From Solirubrobacterales bacterium (GTDB taxonomy: Bacteria; Actinomycetota; Thermoleophilia; Solirubrobacterales; Solirubrobacteraceae), in assembly GCA_009781575.1 (NCBI GenBank), contig WQXW01000014.1, positions 1-13,879 on the forward strand: DNA of 13,879 nucleotides. Reading direction: 5' to 3'. The translations under genes and the position numbers were made by a program. The notes beneath the pieces were generated by a model. The model searched no databases and was not told the origin of the DNA. It was given only the letters and a program-made list of their open reading frames with translations. Positions 7,726-13,076 of the stretch are shown here, piece by piece. The first letter of the stretch is position 1, and each line of letters begins with the position of its first letter.

Positions 7726-8955
7726 TCATGCCCGCGAGCGCTCCCGGTCCCGGGCGTCGAGATAGGGGGCCAGATACCTGGCGGCGATCTTGCTCGGCGG
7801 AGACCAGCTGGGGGTGTCGCTCAGCTCCGAGCTGAACCCGTGCCCGCCGGTGATCCGCGCGGTCAGATACAGGGGCTCATCACCGGTCAGCAGCATCCCG
7901 TGGATCACGGGGTGAAACGGCTCGGGTGTGAGCGGCGCGCCGGCATCGGCCGCGATCGCCTGCGCCACCGCGTCGGCCTGCTGGGAGGCGACGCCGCCGT
8001 GCTTGATCGGGAACTCGGTGCAGTCGCCCGCGGCGTACACGCCGGCGAGGTCGCCGGTGCGGTCGCCCGTGCGGTCGCCGGCGAGGTCGCCCGCGACGCC
8101 CGCCACGCGCCCGTGGGGGTCGACCCGCAGAAATCCGTGTTCGGAGAGCGGCACACCGCGCACGGGGGGGCCGTACAGCTCGGGCAGCGCGATCACGCGA
8201 TCCATGTGCAGGTGCCGCTCGCCGGGCCTGACCACCACCTCGCCCGGCTCGGGGATCTCCGCGAAGGCGGAACAGATCGTGTGAATCTTCGCGCGCTCGA
8301 GCAGCTCTTCGACCGCGCTGCTGGCGTTGGCTCCGAAGATCGCCAGCGGCCGCTCCTCCGGAGTGATCAGCGTGACCGCGACCTCGACGCCCGTGTCGTA
8401 CGCGCGCCCGGCGCTCATCAGCGCGAGCTCATACAGCGGCAACGGCCAGGACATCCTGCCGGGCGCGACGAACGCGAGGCTCCCGATGTACCCGCCCTCG
8501 AGATCCTGGATGATGCCGTGCAGGGTCTCGTCCATGCGAGCGGGGTCGATCGTGACCGCGTGCTCGTAGCGCGGGACGGCCTTCGCTCCCACCGCCAGCA
8601 CCAGCGCGTCGTACCCCAGCGGCCCCTCGGTGCCGGTGTGGGCGATCCGCTCACCGGGCTCGACCCACGCCAGCTCGTCGCAGATCAGGCTCGCGCCGGC
8701 GTCGGCGACGATCGGCGCGAGCGGGTAGCGGCGCGCCGCGCCCAGCGCGAACGGCTCGCGCACAGTCATCGGGCGGTAGTGAAAGTCGGCGTTGGGCGCG
8801 ATCACGGTCACGTCGAGCAGCTCCGGCGCCAGCTCGTGCAGCGCCAGCGCCGTCTCGAGCGCGGCCACGCCGCCGCCGGCGATCAGCACCCGCTGGGGCT
8901 CTGCGTGGGGCGGCTCTCTGCTGGGCGGTTCCGTGTAGGGGGCCCCGGCGCTCAT
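7726..8955 (-). CDS. FAD-dependent pyridine nucleotide-disulphide-type oxidoreductase
   Basis: A 409-residue flavoprotein. The N-terminal FAD-binding fold shows VLIAGGGVAALE (24-35). ALVLAVGAKAVPR (117-129) marks the second conserved strand of the family, and GVYAAGDCTEFPIKHGG (305-321) is the FAD-contacting AAGD motif near the C-terminus. The build resembles the type II NADH dehydrogenase / sulfide:quinone reductase group, which pass electrons to quinone at the membrane. Cys92, Cys228 and Cys312 do not clearly match the SQR catalytic cysteines, so the substrate is left open. A 12-bp repeat encodes GDLAGDRTGDRTGDLA (289-304) in the loop before AAGD. ATG 8955 has no Shine-Dalgarno but has TAAGCT seven bases upstream. 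It is probably the first gene of the operon running to ftsH, and could supply quinol to the cytochrome b pair. Confidence 0.85.
   Translation of the reverse strand: MSAGAPYTEPPSREPPHAEPQRVLIAGGGVAALETALALHELAPELLDVTVIAPNADFHYRPMTVREPFALGAARRYPLAPIVADAGASLICDELAWVEPGERIAHTGTEGPLGYDALVLAVGAKAVPRYEHAVTIDPARMDETLHGIIQDLEGGYIGSLAFVAPGRMSWPLPLYELALMSAGRAYDTGVEVAVTLITPEERPLAIFGANASSAVEELLERAKIHTICSAFAEIPEPGEVVVRPGERHLHMDRVIALPELYGPPVRGVPLSEHGFLRVDPHGRVAGVAGDLAGDRTGDRTGDLAGVYAAGDCTEFPIKHGGVASQQADAVAQAIAADAGAPLTPEPFHPVIHGMLLTGDEPLYLTARITGGHGFSSELSDTPSWSPPSKIAARYLAPYLDARDRERSRA
8043..8090 (-). repeat. Four in-frame 12-bp tandem units in the oxidoreductase gene
   Basis: Plus-strand units are CGGCGAGGTCGC, CGGTGCGGTCGC, CCGTGCGGTCGC and CGGCGAGGTCGC. 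The first and last are identical. They encode repeats of Gly-Asp-(Leu/Arg)-(Ala/Thr) in a surface loop. Because 12 is a multiple of three, slippage would change loop length without breaking the frame. Confidence 0.9.
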
Positions 8956-8962
8956 GCTCGGG

Positions 8963-8968
8963 AGCTTA
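8963..8968 (-). promoter_or_regulatory. Candidate -10 of the redox operon
   Basis: The minus strand reads CATAAGCTCC; TAAGCT ends seven bases before the ATG at 8955, so the transcript would begin at or next to the start codon. No Shine-Dalgarno and no clear -35 are seen. This would drive the oxidoreductase gene and those after it. Confidence 0.4.
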
Positions 8969-9173
8969 TGGTCGAGCGCGGGCTTTGGCAGTCACGTAAA
9001 TCCGTGCTTGCGAGCGTGGAAAACTACGTACCCGCCAGCGGCCCACGCGCTCGCGGCGGTCCCGTGGGGAGCGGGCGGGGAGCGGCGAGCCACGCGCGGG
9101 CGAGCGCGGATGCGTAGTAACCCGCAACGCGCTCCGCAGCACGCACCGATGCCCGGCGCGGAGACCGCGGTCA

Positions 9174-9209
9174 CGATGTGGGGACCCACCGCGTCGATGT
9201 GGGGACCCA
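9174..9209 (+). promoter_or_regulatory. Pair of identical 15-mers, 21 bp apart, upstream of the 89-residue gene
   Basis: CGATGTGGGGACCCA occurs at 9174-9188 and 9195-9209. Each contains the small dyad TGGG-GA-CCCA. The 21-bp period is two helical turns, as for paired repressor or activator sites. A perfect 10-bp palindrome GACCGCGGTC (9163-9172) lies just before them. The rest of 8956-9233 holds the candidate operon promoter on the minus strand and nothing else I can support. Confidence 0.5.
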
Positions 9210-9233
9210 TTGAGCCTTCTGGGAGGATCGGCG

Positions 9234-9503
9234 ATGACGACCCATGATCGAGAGGGCGAGCGAGTCCGGGAGCATGCCCGCCGCGTCGGGCAGCCGGTCG
9301 GATCGGATGCCGGTCGGGGCATGCCCATGCAACGCGACTCGGCACGCCGCGCGAGGACCCCTCACCAGTGGCAATGGCGGCGCTCACGGACCCGGGCGTT
9401 GCGCGACGAAGTCGAGGACGAGGTGCGCGAGGCGCTCTACGGCTGGCGCTCGGGCTGCGTGGAGTCGGCCGAGCCGGTGTGGCCGGCCGAGCCGGCCAGC
9501 TGA
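9234..9503 (+). CDS. Hypothetical 89-residue protein
   Basis: A small charged protein of no family I recognise. The N-terminal two-thirds is rich in Arg, Gln and His. The C-terminal third has a likely acidic/basic helix (ALRDEVEDEVREALYGW, about 62-78) and ends in a Pro/Ala/Glu tail. There is no signal peptide or membrane helix. ATG 9234 is chosen over an in-frame TTG at 9210 because GGGAGG lies seven bases upstream of it. The stop is 10 bases from the convergent response-regulator stop. A Shine-Dalgarno plus the upstream paired repeats favour a real gene, but in DNA this GC-rich chance frames are common, so it is only moderately supported. Confidence 0.5.
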   Translation: MTTHDREGERVREHARRVGQPVGSDAGRGMPMQRDSARRARTPHQWQWRRSRTRALRDEVEDEVREALYGWRSGCVESAEPVWPAEPAS

Positions 9504-9513
9504 GCGCGGCGCC

Positions 9514-10194
9514 TCAGGCGCACAGCAACCCGCGCCGCAGCGCGTAGCGCACCAGCTCCGCGCGGGTTCGGACCCCGAGCTTGCGCTGGATGTGGGCGCG
9601 ATGCGTCTCGATCGTGCGCGGCGAGAGGCGCAATTTGCGGGCGATCTCGACACTGGTGTGGCCGAGCGCGATCTGGCGCAGCACCTCGACCTCGCGCAGC
9701 GTCAGGTGGGAGCCGGTCCGCGCGCGGTGGAGCGCGGCGAGGCGCGCGGCGACGTGGGGGCTCACATACTCCTCATCGCGCGCCGCGGCGCGCACCGCGT
9801 CGAGCAGGTCGGTGTCGGCGCGATCCTTTGCGACGAACCCCAGCGCGCCGGCGGCGAGCGCGCGCTGCGCGAAGGCGGGGCTCTCCTCCATCGTGACCAC
9901 CACGATCTGTGTGCGCGGCAGGCGCTCCCGCAGCGAGCGCAGGCTGGACGTGGAGGACGGCGCCAGGTCGAGCACCAGCACGCGAGGGCGACGATCGCGC
10001 GCGCGGCGCACGGCGCGCGTGAGGTCGTGGGCCTCGGCCACCACCTCGACGTCCCGCTCGCTCTCCAGCAGCAGTCGCAGGCTGCGGCGCATCAACGCGT
10101 GGCGGTCGACCACCACGACTCGGATCGGCTCGGCAACCGGCTGCGGCGCGGCATCGGCGGAGACGCCGGCGGCCACCTGCGTGTGGCCGGACAT
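9514..10194 (-). CDS. NarL/FixJ-type response regulator with LuxR HTH
   Basis: A 226-residue two-domain transcription factor. The receiver domain (about 24-140) has the phospho-acceptor Asp76 (VLVLDLAPS), Thr101 and Lys123. The LuxR-type helix-turn-helix (about 163-226) contains LTLREVEVLRQIALGHTSVE and SPRTIETHRAHIQRKLGVRT. Odd: the usual acidic pair is VDRH (Asp30, Arg31) instead of DDH, so one Mg-binding acid is a basic residue, which may weaken or alter phosphorylation. An N-terminal extension of about 23 residues precedes the receiver. No sensor kinase is next to it. ATG 10194 has no Shine-Dalgarno but has TAGGGT exactly six bases before it. Target genes are unknown; the divergent block to the right and the operon to the left are candidates. 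Confidence 0.92.
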   Translation of the reverse strand: MSGHTQVAAGVSADAAPQPVAEPIRVVVVDRHALMRRSLRLLLESERDVEVVAEAHDLTRAVRRARDRRPRVLVLDLAPSSTSSLRSLRERLPRTQIVVVTMEESPAFAQRALAAGALGFVAKDRADTDLLDAVRAAARDEEYVSPHVAARLAALHRARTGSHLTLREVEVLRQIALGHTSVEIARKLRLSPRTIETHRAHIQRKLGVRTRAELVRYALRRGLLCA

Positions 10195-10200
10195 GGCGCA

Positions 10201-10206
10201 ACCCTA
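10201..10206 (-). promoter_or_regulatory. Candidate -10 of the response regulator (leaderless)
   Basis: On the minus strand TAGGGT is followed by six bases and then ATG 10194, so the hexamer sits at -12 to -7 if transcription starts at the A of the start codon. No Shine-Dalgarno is present. Confidence 0.45.
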
Positions 10207-10326
10207 CGTGCCCGCCGGCGCCGTGTTGAGCGGGGAAAAACCGTTGGGCGTGGTGGGAAAGCACGGACTCGGCGAGTGTCCAGGTGCGCAATTCGCGGGC
10301 GCCCGCTGCGGCGGCGCCGGTCGTCG

Positions 10327-10429
10327 AGCAGCGTCCGTTGCGTGTTTTGTTTTGCGGATTGGTTCCGCGCGGAACGAATCCTTTTTTTGATTCCCCCAAC
10401 GGCGCCTGCGACAGGTGTGTTCGAGGCCG
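10327..10429 (+). repeat. Dispersed 103-bp repeat, copy 2
   Basis: Same orientation as copy 1 at 2-104 and about 88% identical, without gaps. The left part, the GC core and the last 20 bases are nearly unchanged. The right palindrome arm differs at eight of nine positions (10383-10391), so pairing here is limited to 10356-10381. It lies in the 375-bp non-coding block between two divergent genes. Confidence 0.85.
10356..10388 (+). terminator. Hairpin plus seven T within repeat copy 2
   Basis: GGATTGGTTCCGC pairs with GCGGAACGAATCC apart from one G-G mismatch, and TTTTTTT (10382-10388) follows, the form of a plus-strand intrinsic terminator. No plus-strand gene ends shortly before it, so it could instead shield the downstream promoter from read-through antisense to the response regulator gene, or be a by-product of the repeat. 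Confidence 0.45.
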
Positions 10430-10439
10430 CGCCGCTGCG

Positions 10440-10470
10440 CCGCGGGGGCCCCCCAGGGGCCAGCCCGCGG
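10440..10470. repeat. GC inverted repeat
   Basis: CCGCGGG (10440-10446) and CCCGCGG (10464-10470) form a 7-bp perfect stem around a 17-base middle that is itself G/C-rich (GGCCCCCC then GGGG). No T-run follows. Function unknown; it sits between the 103-bp repeat and the tandem repeats. Confidence 0.45.
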
Positions 10471-10505
10471 CTGTCTGCGCCCGCTGTCTGCGCCCGCTGT
10501 CTGCG
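10471..10505. repeat. 13-bp tandem repeat, 2.7 copies
   Basis: CTGTCTGCGCCCG occurs at 10471-10483 and 10484-10496, and its first nine bases recur at 10497-10505. It runs directly into the first 23-bp iteron, which begins with the similar CTGT. Confidence 0.9.
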
Positions 10506-10508
10506 TAG

Positions 10509-10565
10509 CTGTATAGTAGCTGGCTGCGCAATTGTATCGTAGAATTCCGCGAAACTGTATAGTAG
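10509..10565 (+). promoter_or_regulatory. Three iterons at exact 23-bp spacing
   Basis: CTGTATAGTAG (10509-10519), TTGTATCGTAG (10532-10542) and CTGTATAGTAG (10555-10565) are separated by exactly 23 bases start to start. The third contains the -10 of the DUF4143 gene, so a protein bound to the array would control that promoter. Autoregulation by the downstream ATPase or by an unseen regulator is possible; nothing in the sequence decides it. Confidence 0.7.
10558..10563 (+). promoter_or_regulatory. -10 element of the DUF4143 gene (leaderless)
   Basis: TATAGT with a preceding TG (TGTATAGT, though without the usual one-base gap of an extended -10) lies exactly six bases before GTG 10570, placing it at -12 to -7 if the start codon is the first transcribed base. 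There is no Shine-Dalgarno, and no room for one given this promoter. Confidence 0.6.
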
Positions 10566-10569
10566 TCCG

Positions 10570-11880
10570 GTGGTGACGGCAAATGAAGGTGCCCGCGGTA
10601 CTGACGACTCCAAGCGCTACACGCGGCGCGTGGTCGACGACGAGCTCGACGAGCTCATGGCCGGGCTGGCGGCGGTCGCGCTCGAGGGCCCCAAGGCAGT
10701 TGGCAAGACTGCCACCGCGCTGCGGCGCGCGGCGACGGTCCACCATCTCGACGACACACTCGAGCGCTCGATCGCGCAGGCCGACCCGGGGCGGCTCCTC
10801 GCGGGCCGACCACCGATCCTGATCGATGAGTGGCAACAGGTGCCCGAGTCCTTCGACCGCGTGCGGCGCGCGGTGGATGAAGGTGCTCCGCCCGGCAGCT
10901 TCCTGCTGACGGGCTCGGCCTCCCCGACTGTGCCGCCCACTCATTCGGGCGCGGGCAGGATCGTGCAGGTCCGGCTGCGTCCGATGACGCTCATGGAGCG
11001 TGGGCTGGACACGCCGACGGTGAGCCTCGGGGAGCTGCTCGAGGGCAGAGAGGCGCCGATCGATGGGCAGACCGGCGTCGGCTTGGAGGACTATGTGAGC
11101 GAGGTCCTGGCATCTGGCTTTCCCGGGCTTCGCGGCCTGTCCGATCGCCTCGCGCGTGCGCAGCTGGACGGCTACATCGCGCGCATCATCGAGCGCGACT
11201 TCGAGGAGCTCGGCCGCAAGGTGAGACGACCGCGAGCGCTGCGCGGATGGATGGCGGCGTACGCGGCAGCCACCGCGACCACGGCCTCCTACGAGAAGAT
11301 CCGCGACGCGGCGACGAGCGGTCAGGGAGAGAAGCCGAGCCGTGCCACGACGCAGCCCTACCGCGAACTGCTCGAACGGCTGTGGATTCTCGACCCCGTC
11401 CCCGCGTGGCTCCCAACACGCAGTCGAATGGCGCGCGTGGCGGCACCGCCGAAGCACCACCTCACCGACCCCGCGCTCGCGGCGCGCCTGCTCGACGTGG
11501 ACGCCGCAACGCTGCTCCACCCACGCGGCCGCGCTCGTGCGATGAACCCCGAGGGCACATTGCTGGGAGCCCTCTTCGAGTCACTGATCACGCTGTGCGT
11601 TCGCGTGTACGCTCAGGCCACAGAGGCACACACCGCCCACCTGCGCACGTGGAGCGGGGACCGCGAGGTTGACCTGATCGTCGAGCGCGGCTCGAAAGTT
11701 CTCGCAATCGAGGTGAAGCTCGGTGGGACGATAGGAGCGCGCGACGTGCGCAACCTGCTTTGGCTGCGCGACGCGCTCGGCGACGGCTTGACCGACGCGG
11801 TGATCCTCACAACCGGACCGGCCGCATACAGGCGAACAGACGGGATCGCCGTGGTGCCGGCGACACTGCTCGGACCCTGA
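10570..11880 (+). CDS. AAA-type ATPase with DUF4143 domain
   Basis: A 436-residue protein of the widespread AAA_14/DUF4143 group. The N-terminal P-loop ATPase (about 25-150) has Walker A GPKAVGKT (40-47), Walker B ILIDEW (83-88) and a sensor-like LLTGSAS (112-118). The middle region has a helical, winged-helix-like build (about 170-300). The C-terminal DUF4143 part carries a PD-(D/E)xK nuclease-like signature: Asp368 after EV (366-368), then IEVK with Glu381 and Lys383 (380-383). The biological role of this family is not settled; members are often sporadic and are considered accessory. GTG 10570 (GTG GTG) is chosen because TATAGT sits six bases before it. The gene is monocistronic; the next gene runs convergently. 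Confidence 0.9.
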   Translation: MVTANEGARGTDDSKRYTRRVVDDELDELMAGLAAVALEGPKAVGKTATALRRAATVHHLDDTLERSIAQADPGRLLAGRPPILIDEWQQVPESFDRVRRAVDEGAPPGSFLLTGSASPTVPPTHSGAGRIVQVRLRPMTLMERGLDTPTVSLGELLEGREAPIDGQTGVGLEDYVSEVLASGFPGLRGLSDRLARAQLDGYIARIIERDFEELGRKVRRPRALRGWMAAYAAATATTASYEKIRDAATSGQGEKPSRATTQPYRELLERLWILDPVPAWLPTRSRMARVAAPPKHHLTDPALAARLLDVDAATLLHPRGRARAMNPEGTLLGALFESLITLCVRVYAQATEAHTAHLRTWSGDREVDLIVERGSKVLAIEVKLGGTIGARDVRNLLWLRDALGDGLTDAVILTTGPAAYRRTDGIAVVPATLLGP

Positions 11881-11889
11881 CGCTCGACA

Positions 11890-11909
11890 GGCCGCCGTCG
11901 TGGGCGGCC
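11890..11909 (+). terminator. Hairpin after the DUF4143 gene
   Basis: Nine bases after the stop, GGCCGCC (11890-11896) and GGCGGCC (11903-11909) form a perfect 7-bp stem with a six-base loop. No T-run follows; such tail-less hairpins are often proposed as terminators in high-GC actinobacteria. The remainder of 11881-11980 shows nothing further. Confidence 0.45.
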
Positions 11910-11980
11910 CGTCACGCTGCCGCTGCGCGCGAGCGGTCGATACCTCACCGCACTGCGCCACGGTCGCAAAACGGAACGGC

Positions 11981-12565
11981 TCAGCCGGCGTGGGGCGGGT
12001 GCGCGAAGGCGGCCGCGAACAGCTCGTGCGTGGGCAGGCTCCCGAGGCTCACCGAGCGGGCGCTCAGCTCCTCGCCGGAACCGGCGGTGGCGATCTCGCG
12101 GTAGGTGTCGCCCGCCGGGTCGCGGTGCACGACCACGCCGCGCGCCTCGAGGTCGACGACCCAGTACTCCTCGACCGCGCACGCGTACAGACCGGGCTTG
12201 GTTTGCAGGTCGCGTTCTTTGGAGCTGAGCGCCACCTCGATCACCAGCACCGCACCCGAGGGATGCTGCAAGCGCGGCCCCGAACGCTGAACGATCGCCA
12301 GATCGGGCTCGGGCTCGGACGAGCCGATCGTCAGCGGCGCCCCGACCCTCTGCTGATAGCGCGAGTGGTCGAGGTGGCCCACGAGCCAGTCGAGCAGCCA
12401 ACTCACCGCGTTCTCGTGCTGGGGGGTCTTTGGGCTCATGTCGAGGATCAGTCCATCGATGAGCTCGACTCGAGCGCCTTCATCCCACCCTCCACACTCC
12501 ACCAGGCGGTGGTATTCCTCGATCGAGAGCCGGTGCAGCTCAGGCGGCGCCTCCAACGTGGACAC
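11981..12565 (-). CDS. Uma2-family (DUF820) PD-(D/E)xK nuclease-like protein
   Basis: A 194-residue protein of the Uma2/DUF820 family. An N-terminal helix (LSIEEYHRLVE, 13-23) is followed by VELIDGLILDMSPKTPQHE (33-51), with Glu34 a likely catalytic-core acid. PEPDLAIV (85-92) has Asp88; VLVIEVALSS (106-115) has Glu110; Lys123 is nearby (QTKPG); and VEEYWVVDLEAR (131-142) is the family's usual closing strand. The fold is nuclease-like, but the activity and role of these proteins are largely unproven. It starts at GTG 12565, with TAGAAT exactly six bases upstream and no Shine-Dalgarno, so it is probably leaderless. It converges on the DUF4143 gene, another sporadic accessory family. Confidence 0.9.
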   Translation of the reverse strand: MSTLEAPPELHRLSIEEYHRLVECGGWDEGARVELIDGLILDMSPKTPQHENAVSWLLDWLVGHLDHSRYQQRVGAPLTIGSSEPEPDLAIVQRSGPRLQHPSGAVLVIEVALSSKERDLQTKPGLYACAVEEYWVVDLEARGVVVHRDPAGDTYREIATAGSGEELSARSVSLGSLPTHELFAAAFAHPPHAG

Positions 12566-12571
12566 CCGCCG

Positions 12572-12577
12572 ATTCTA
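12572..12577 (-). promoter_or_regulatory. -10 element of the Uma2 gene (leaderless)
   Basis: On the minus strand TAGAAT is followed by CGGCGG and then GTG 12565, the same geometry as the DUF4143 gene. No -35 or Shine-Dalgarno is evident. The rest of 12578-12669, between this promoter and the arsR stop, shows nothing else. Confidence 0.55.
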
Positions 12578-12669
12578 CCGAGCCCCGCGACCACGCCGGC
12601 GGGCCGGCTCGCAGCACGTCGCCTGGCGCTCGGCGGCGCAGCAGGGATCGGTGGTCGTTTTGGCGGGAG

Positions 12670-13023
12670 TCAGGTCAGCCACGCCGACAGCTCGTGGAGG
12701 GCGTCGGGGATCACGTAGTAATAGGCCCACAGTCCGCGGCGCTCGGAGTCCACGATCTCGGCCGCGCGGAGCTTGTTGAGGTGATGGGAGAGCGTGGGCT
12801 GTGAGATGTCGAACAGCGGCACCAACTCGCAGACACAGACCTTGCCGGCGTGCCTGCGCAGCACGTCCACGAGTTGCAGGCGGATTGGATCGCCGAGTGC
12901 CTTGGCGACTTCGGCCATGCGGATCGCTCGAGCGCGGTCCACGTCGGGGTAGACGACGGGCTCGCAGCAGCGCTCCCCAGCCGGGCGCTTGGTCTTTGGT
13001 GCGAGCTCCAGATCGACGGGCAT
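12670..13023 (-). CDS. arsR: ArsR/SmtB arsenite-responsive repressor
   Basis: A 117-residue winged-helix repressor that leaves DNA when it binds As(III) or Sb(III). The DNA-reading region is DISQPTLSHHLNKLRAAEIV (72-91), followed by a wing (SERRGLWAYYYV, 93-104). Thiol ligands: Cys19-Cys20 near the N-terminus (ERCCEP) and Cys63/Cys65 (KVCVCEL). Known actinobacterial ArsR (Corynebacterium glutamicum type) uses an N-terminal Cys pair with one helix Cys; the E. coli R773 type uses CxC in the helix. This protein has both sets. ATG 13023 is chosen because a near-consensus promoter lies directly upstream. It is divergent from the channel gene, sharing 53 bases of regulatory DNA, so it should control itself and the aquaporin-arsC arm. 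Confidence 0.95.
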   Translation of the reverse strand: MPVDLELAPKTKRPAGERCCEPVVYPDVDRARAIRMAEVAKALGDPIRLQLVDVLRRHAGKVCVCELVPLFDISQPTLSHHLNKLRAAEIVDSERRGLWAYYYVIPDALHELSAWLT

Positions 13024-13030
13024 CTATCTA

Positions 13031-13059
13031 TATATATCAATAACAATCATGCCTGTCAA
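13031..13059 (-). promoter_or_regulatory. arsR promoter, near consensus
   Basis: On the minus strand TTGACA (13059-13054), a 17-base spacer and TATATA (13036-13031) are followed by seven bases and ATG 13023. This is the strongest promoter in the window and would give a transcript starting at or one base before the ATG. The AT-rich stretch stands out in this GC-rich window. Confidence 0.75.
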
Positions 13060-13074
13060 TGCAATACGCTTGAC
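13055..13074. promoter_or_regulatory. Candidate ArsR operator
   Basis: GTCAA (13055-13059) and TTGAC (13070-13074) form an inverted repeat separated by 10 bases. It covers the -35 of arsR and the -10 of the divergent channel gene, so one bound dimer could silence both. The assignment to ArsR is inferred from position only. Confidence 0.45.
13065..13070 (+). promoter_or_regulatory. Candidate -10 of the channel-arsC arm (leaderless)
   Basis: TACGCT fits TAnnnT and lies exactly six bases before GTG 13077, the same geometry as other genes here. No -35 or Shine-Dalgarno is visible. Confidence 0.45.
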
Positions 13075-13076
13075 GC

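Noticed and set aside
7726..8955. Sulfide:quinone oxidoreductase as a firm name
   Set aside because: The fold group fits, but the three cysteines (92, 228, 312) do not clearly match the known catalytic set, so only the broader flavoenzyme family is claimed.
7168..9117. 649-codon open frame on the plus strand (and similar long plus-strand frames at 1052-2332, 3831-5228, 5156-6571, 5842-7110 and 9244-10542)
   Set aside because: They lie opposite well-recognised minus-strand genes. Their translations are Arg/Gly/Ala/His-rich with no domain; long antisense frames are expected in DNA this rich in G and C.
9149..9247. 32-codon frame (MPGAETAV...) as a gene
   Set aside because: It has no Shine-Dalgarno and no TAnnnT at the right distance. 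Its repeated MWGP comes from the 21-bp DNA repeat. Kept only as a possible leader in the findings.
10471..10565. CRISPR array or plasmid origin iterons
   Set aside because: Units are too short (13 and 23 bp) and adjoin without true spacers. No cas or replication initiator gene is present. A promoter-linked operator array explains them better.
10570..12565. DUF4143 ATPase and Uma2 protein as a toxin-antitoxin or defence pair
   Set aside because: They are convergent with separate promoters and a hairpin between them, and neither looks like an antitoxin. Co-location of two sporadic families is noted but gives no evidence of joint function.
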